DNA from: an uncultured Oscillospiraceae bacterium
GTDB taxonomy: Bacteria > Bacillota > Clostridia > Oscillospirales > Oscillospiraceae
Direction: 5' to 3'
DNA length: 5,957 nt
Assembly (NCBI GenBank): GCA_910587785.1
Contig: CAJUOA010000149.1
Location: 1 to 5,957 of the forward strand
A model generated the notes under the pieces. That model saw only the letters and a program-made list of their open reading frames with translations. It did not search any database and was not told the DNA's origin. Shown here in pieces: positions 5,772 through 5,957 of the stretch (position 1 is the first letter of the stretch; each line of letters starts with the position of its first letter). Position numbers and translations under genes: made by a program.

Positions 5772-5896
5772 CTGTTCCCCTTTCTCGTGCGGTCCTTCTC
5801 CCTCTGGTATCCCATCCAGACGCAGCAGCCAAACAAGGCGAGGTCAACCAGGGATACGCCCAGGGTTACGATCATCAGAATGTCTATCACTTCCAT
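5768..5896 (-). CDS. Small single-pass membrane protein, hypothetical
   Basis: A 42-residue protein. Residues 2-29 are hydrophobic (MEVIDILMIVTLGVSLVDLA then LFGCCVWMGY), enough for one transmembrane helix. A strongly basic tail follows (QREKDRTRKGNR), so the C-terminus should face the cytoplasm. The gene has GGAAGGGGGG immediately before its ATG at 5896, and its TGA overlaps the next start as ATGA. That overlap with well-spaced signals is the main argument that it is real despite its size. Tiny membrane proteins are frequent in the conjugation regions of clostridial ICEs, but I cannot assign it to a named family. Confidence 0.6.
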   Translation of the reverse strand: MEVIDILMIVTLGVSLVDLALFGCCVWMGYQREKDRTRKGNR

Positions 5897-5906
5897 CCCC
5901 CCTTCC

Positions 5907-5924
5907 GCCGCCGCTCCGGGCGGC
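5907..5924 (-). other. GC-rich stem-loop ahead of the small-gene operon
   Basis: GCCGCC (5907-5912) pairs with GGCGGC (5919-5924) around a six-base loop. On the minus strand it ends a few bases before the GGAAGGGGGG ribosome binding site of the gene starting at 5896. On the plus strand it is followed by TTTCTTT, a weak terminator-like tail. It may be an attenuating hairpin or a terminator read from either side; sequence alone does not decide. Confidence 0.35.
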
Positions 5925-5929
5925 TTTCT

Positions 5930-5957
5930 TTACGTCCGGGTTTTCGGCTCCGGCGCG
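5930..5957 (-). other. Possible 3' end of an upstream gene, frame unresolved
   Basis: At the window edge one minus-strand frame reads APEPKTRT and stops at TAA (5932-5930). A second frame gives a 22-residue Arg/Lys-rich tail that stops at TGA (5889-5887), overlapping the next gene. Either could be the C-terminus of a preceding operon gene; too little is visible to choose. Confidence 0.25.

Noticed and set aside
1..5957. CRISPR arrays, tRNA or rRNA genes, retron or other defence modules
   Set aside because: I saw no regularly spaced direct repeats, no tRNA-like cloverleaf and no defence-associated domains on either strand.

Overview
The window looks like accessory DNA from a gut-type Clostridia genome (Bacillota, probably Oscillospiraceae or Lachnospiraceae). 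The case rests on an IS66 element of the clostridial type, an IS256-family transposase, a multi-domain Cna-B (SpaA-like) surface protein with a TPKTG sortase signal, and a tightly packed set of small genes of the kind found in Tn1549/CTn-like integrative conjugative elements (ICEs). The left 270 bases are visibly AT-richer than the rest, so the segments probably have different origins. This assignment is inference from protein character; there is no rRNA or housekeeping gene to anchor it.

Layout, left to right. 1-134 is intergenic with a strong stem-loop. 135-271 (minus) is the last 44 codons of a small, probably secreted protein, cut off by the left end of an IS66 element at 272. 272-2549 is IS66: left terminal repeat, structured leader, tnpA, tnpB and a tnpC that keeps its full DDE triad but loses its C-terminus. 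At about 2549/2550 the sequence switches abruptly to an IS256-family transposase on the minus strand (2550 to about 3602) that lacks both its N-terminus and its C-terminus. At about 3602 it switches again to the 3' end of a sortase-anchored Cna-B protein gene on the minus strand, which occupies 3581-5374. That gene carries an in-frame TGA where a glycine codon is expected, is fused at its 5' end to the start of a small Cys-rich protein, and has no signal peptide. Upstream of it (minus strand, 5367-5896) are two further small genes joined by 4- and 8-base overlaps, forming a translationally coupled operon with the Cys-rich/Cna-B frame.

Overall this is a mosaic of truncated mobile elements rather than an intact new system. 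At least four abrupt junctions can be read from the protein frames: 271/272, 2549/2550, about 3602, and about 5260. A fifth possible deletion lies inside the Cna-B gene at about 4282. No target duplications or right-hand terminal repeats are visible, so these are either IS-mediated deletion scars or assembly joins at repeats. The most interesting points are the double truncation of the two IS elements, a perfect extended -10 placed so that tnpC mRNA would be leaderless, a crossing pair of stems in the IS66 leader, and the decay of the surface adhesin.
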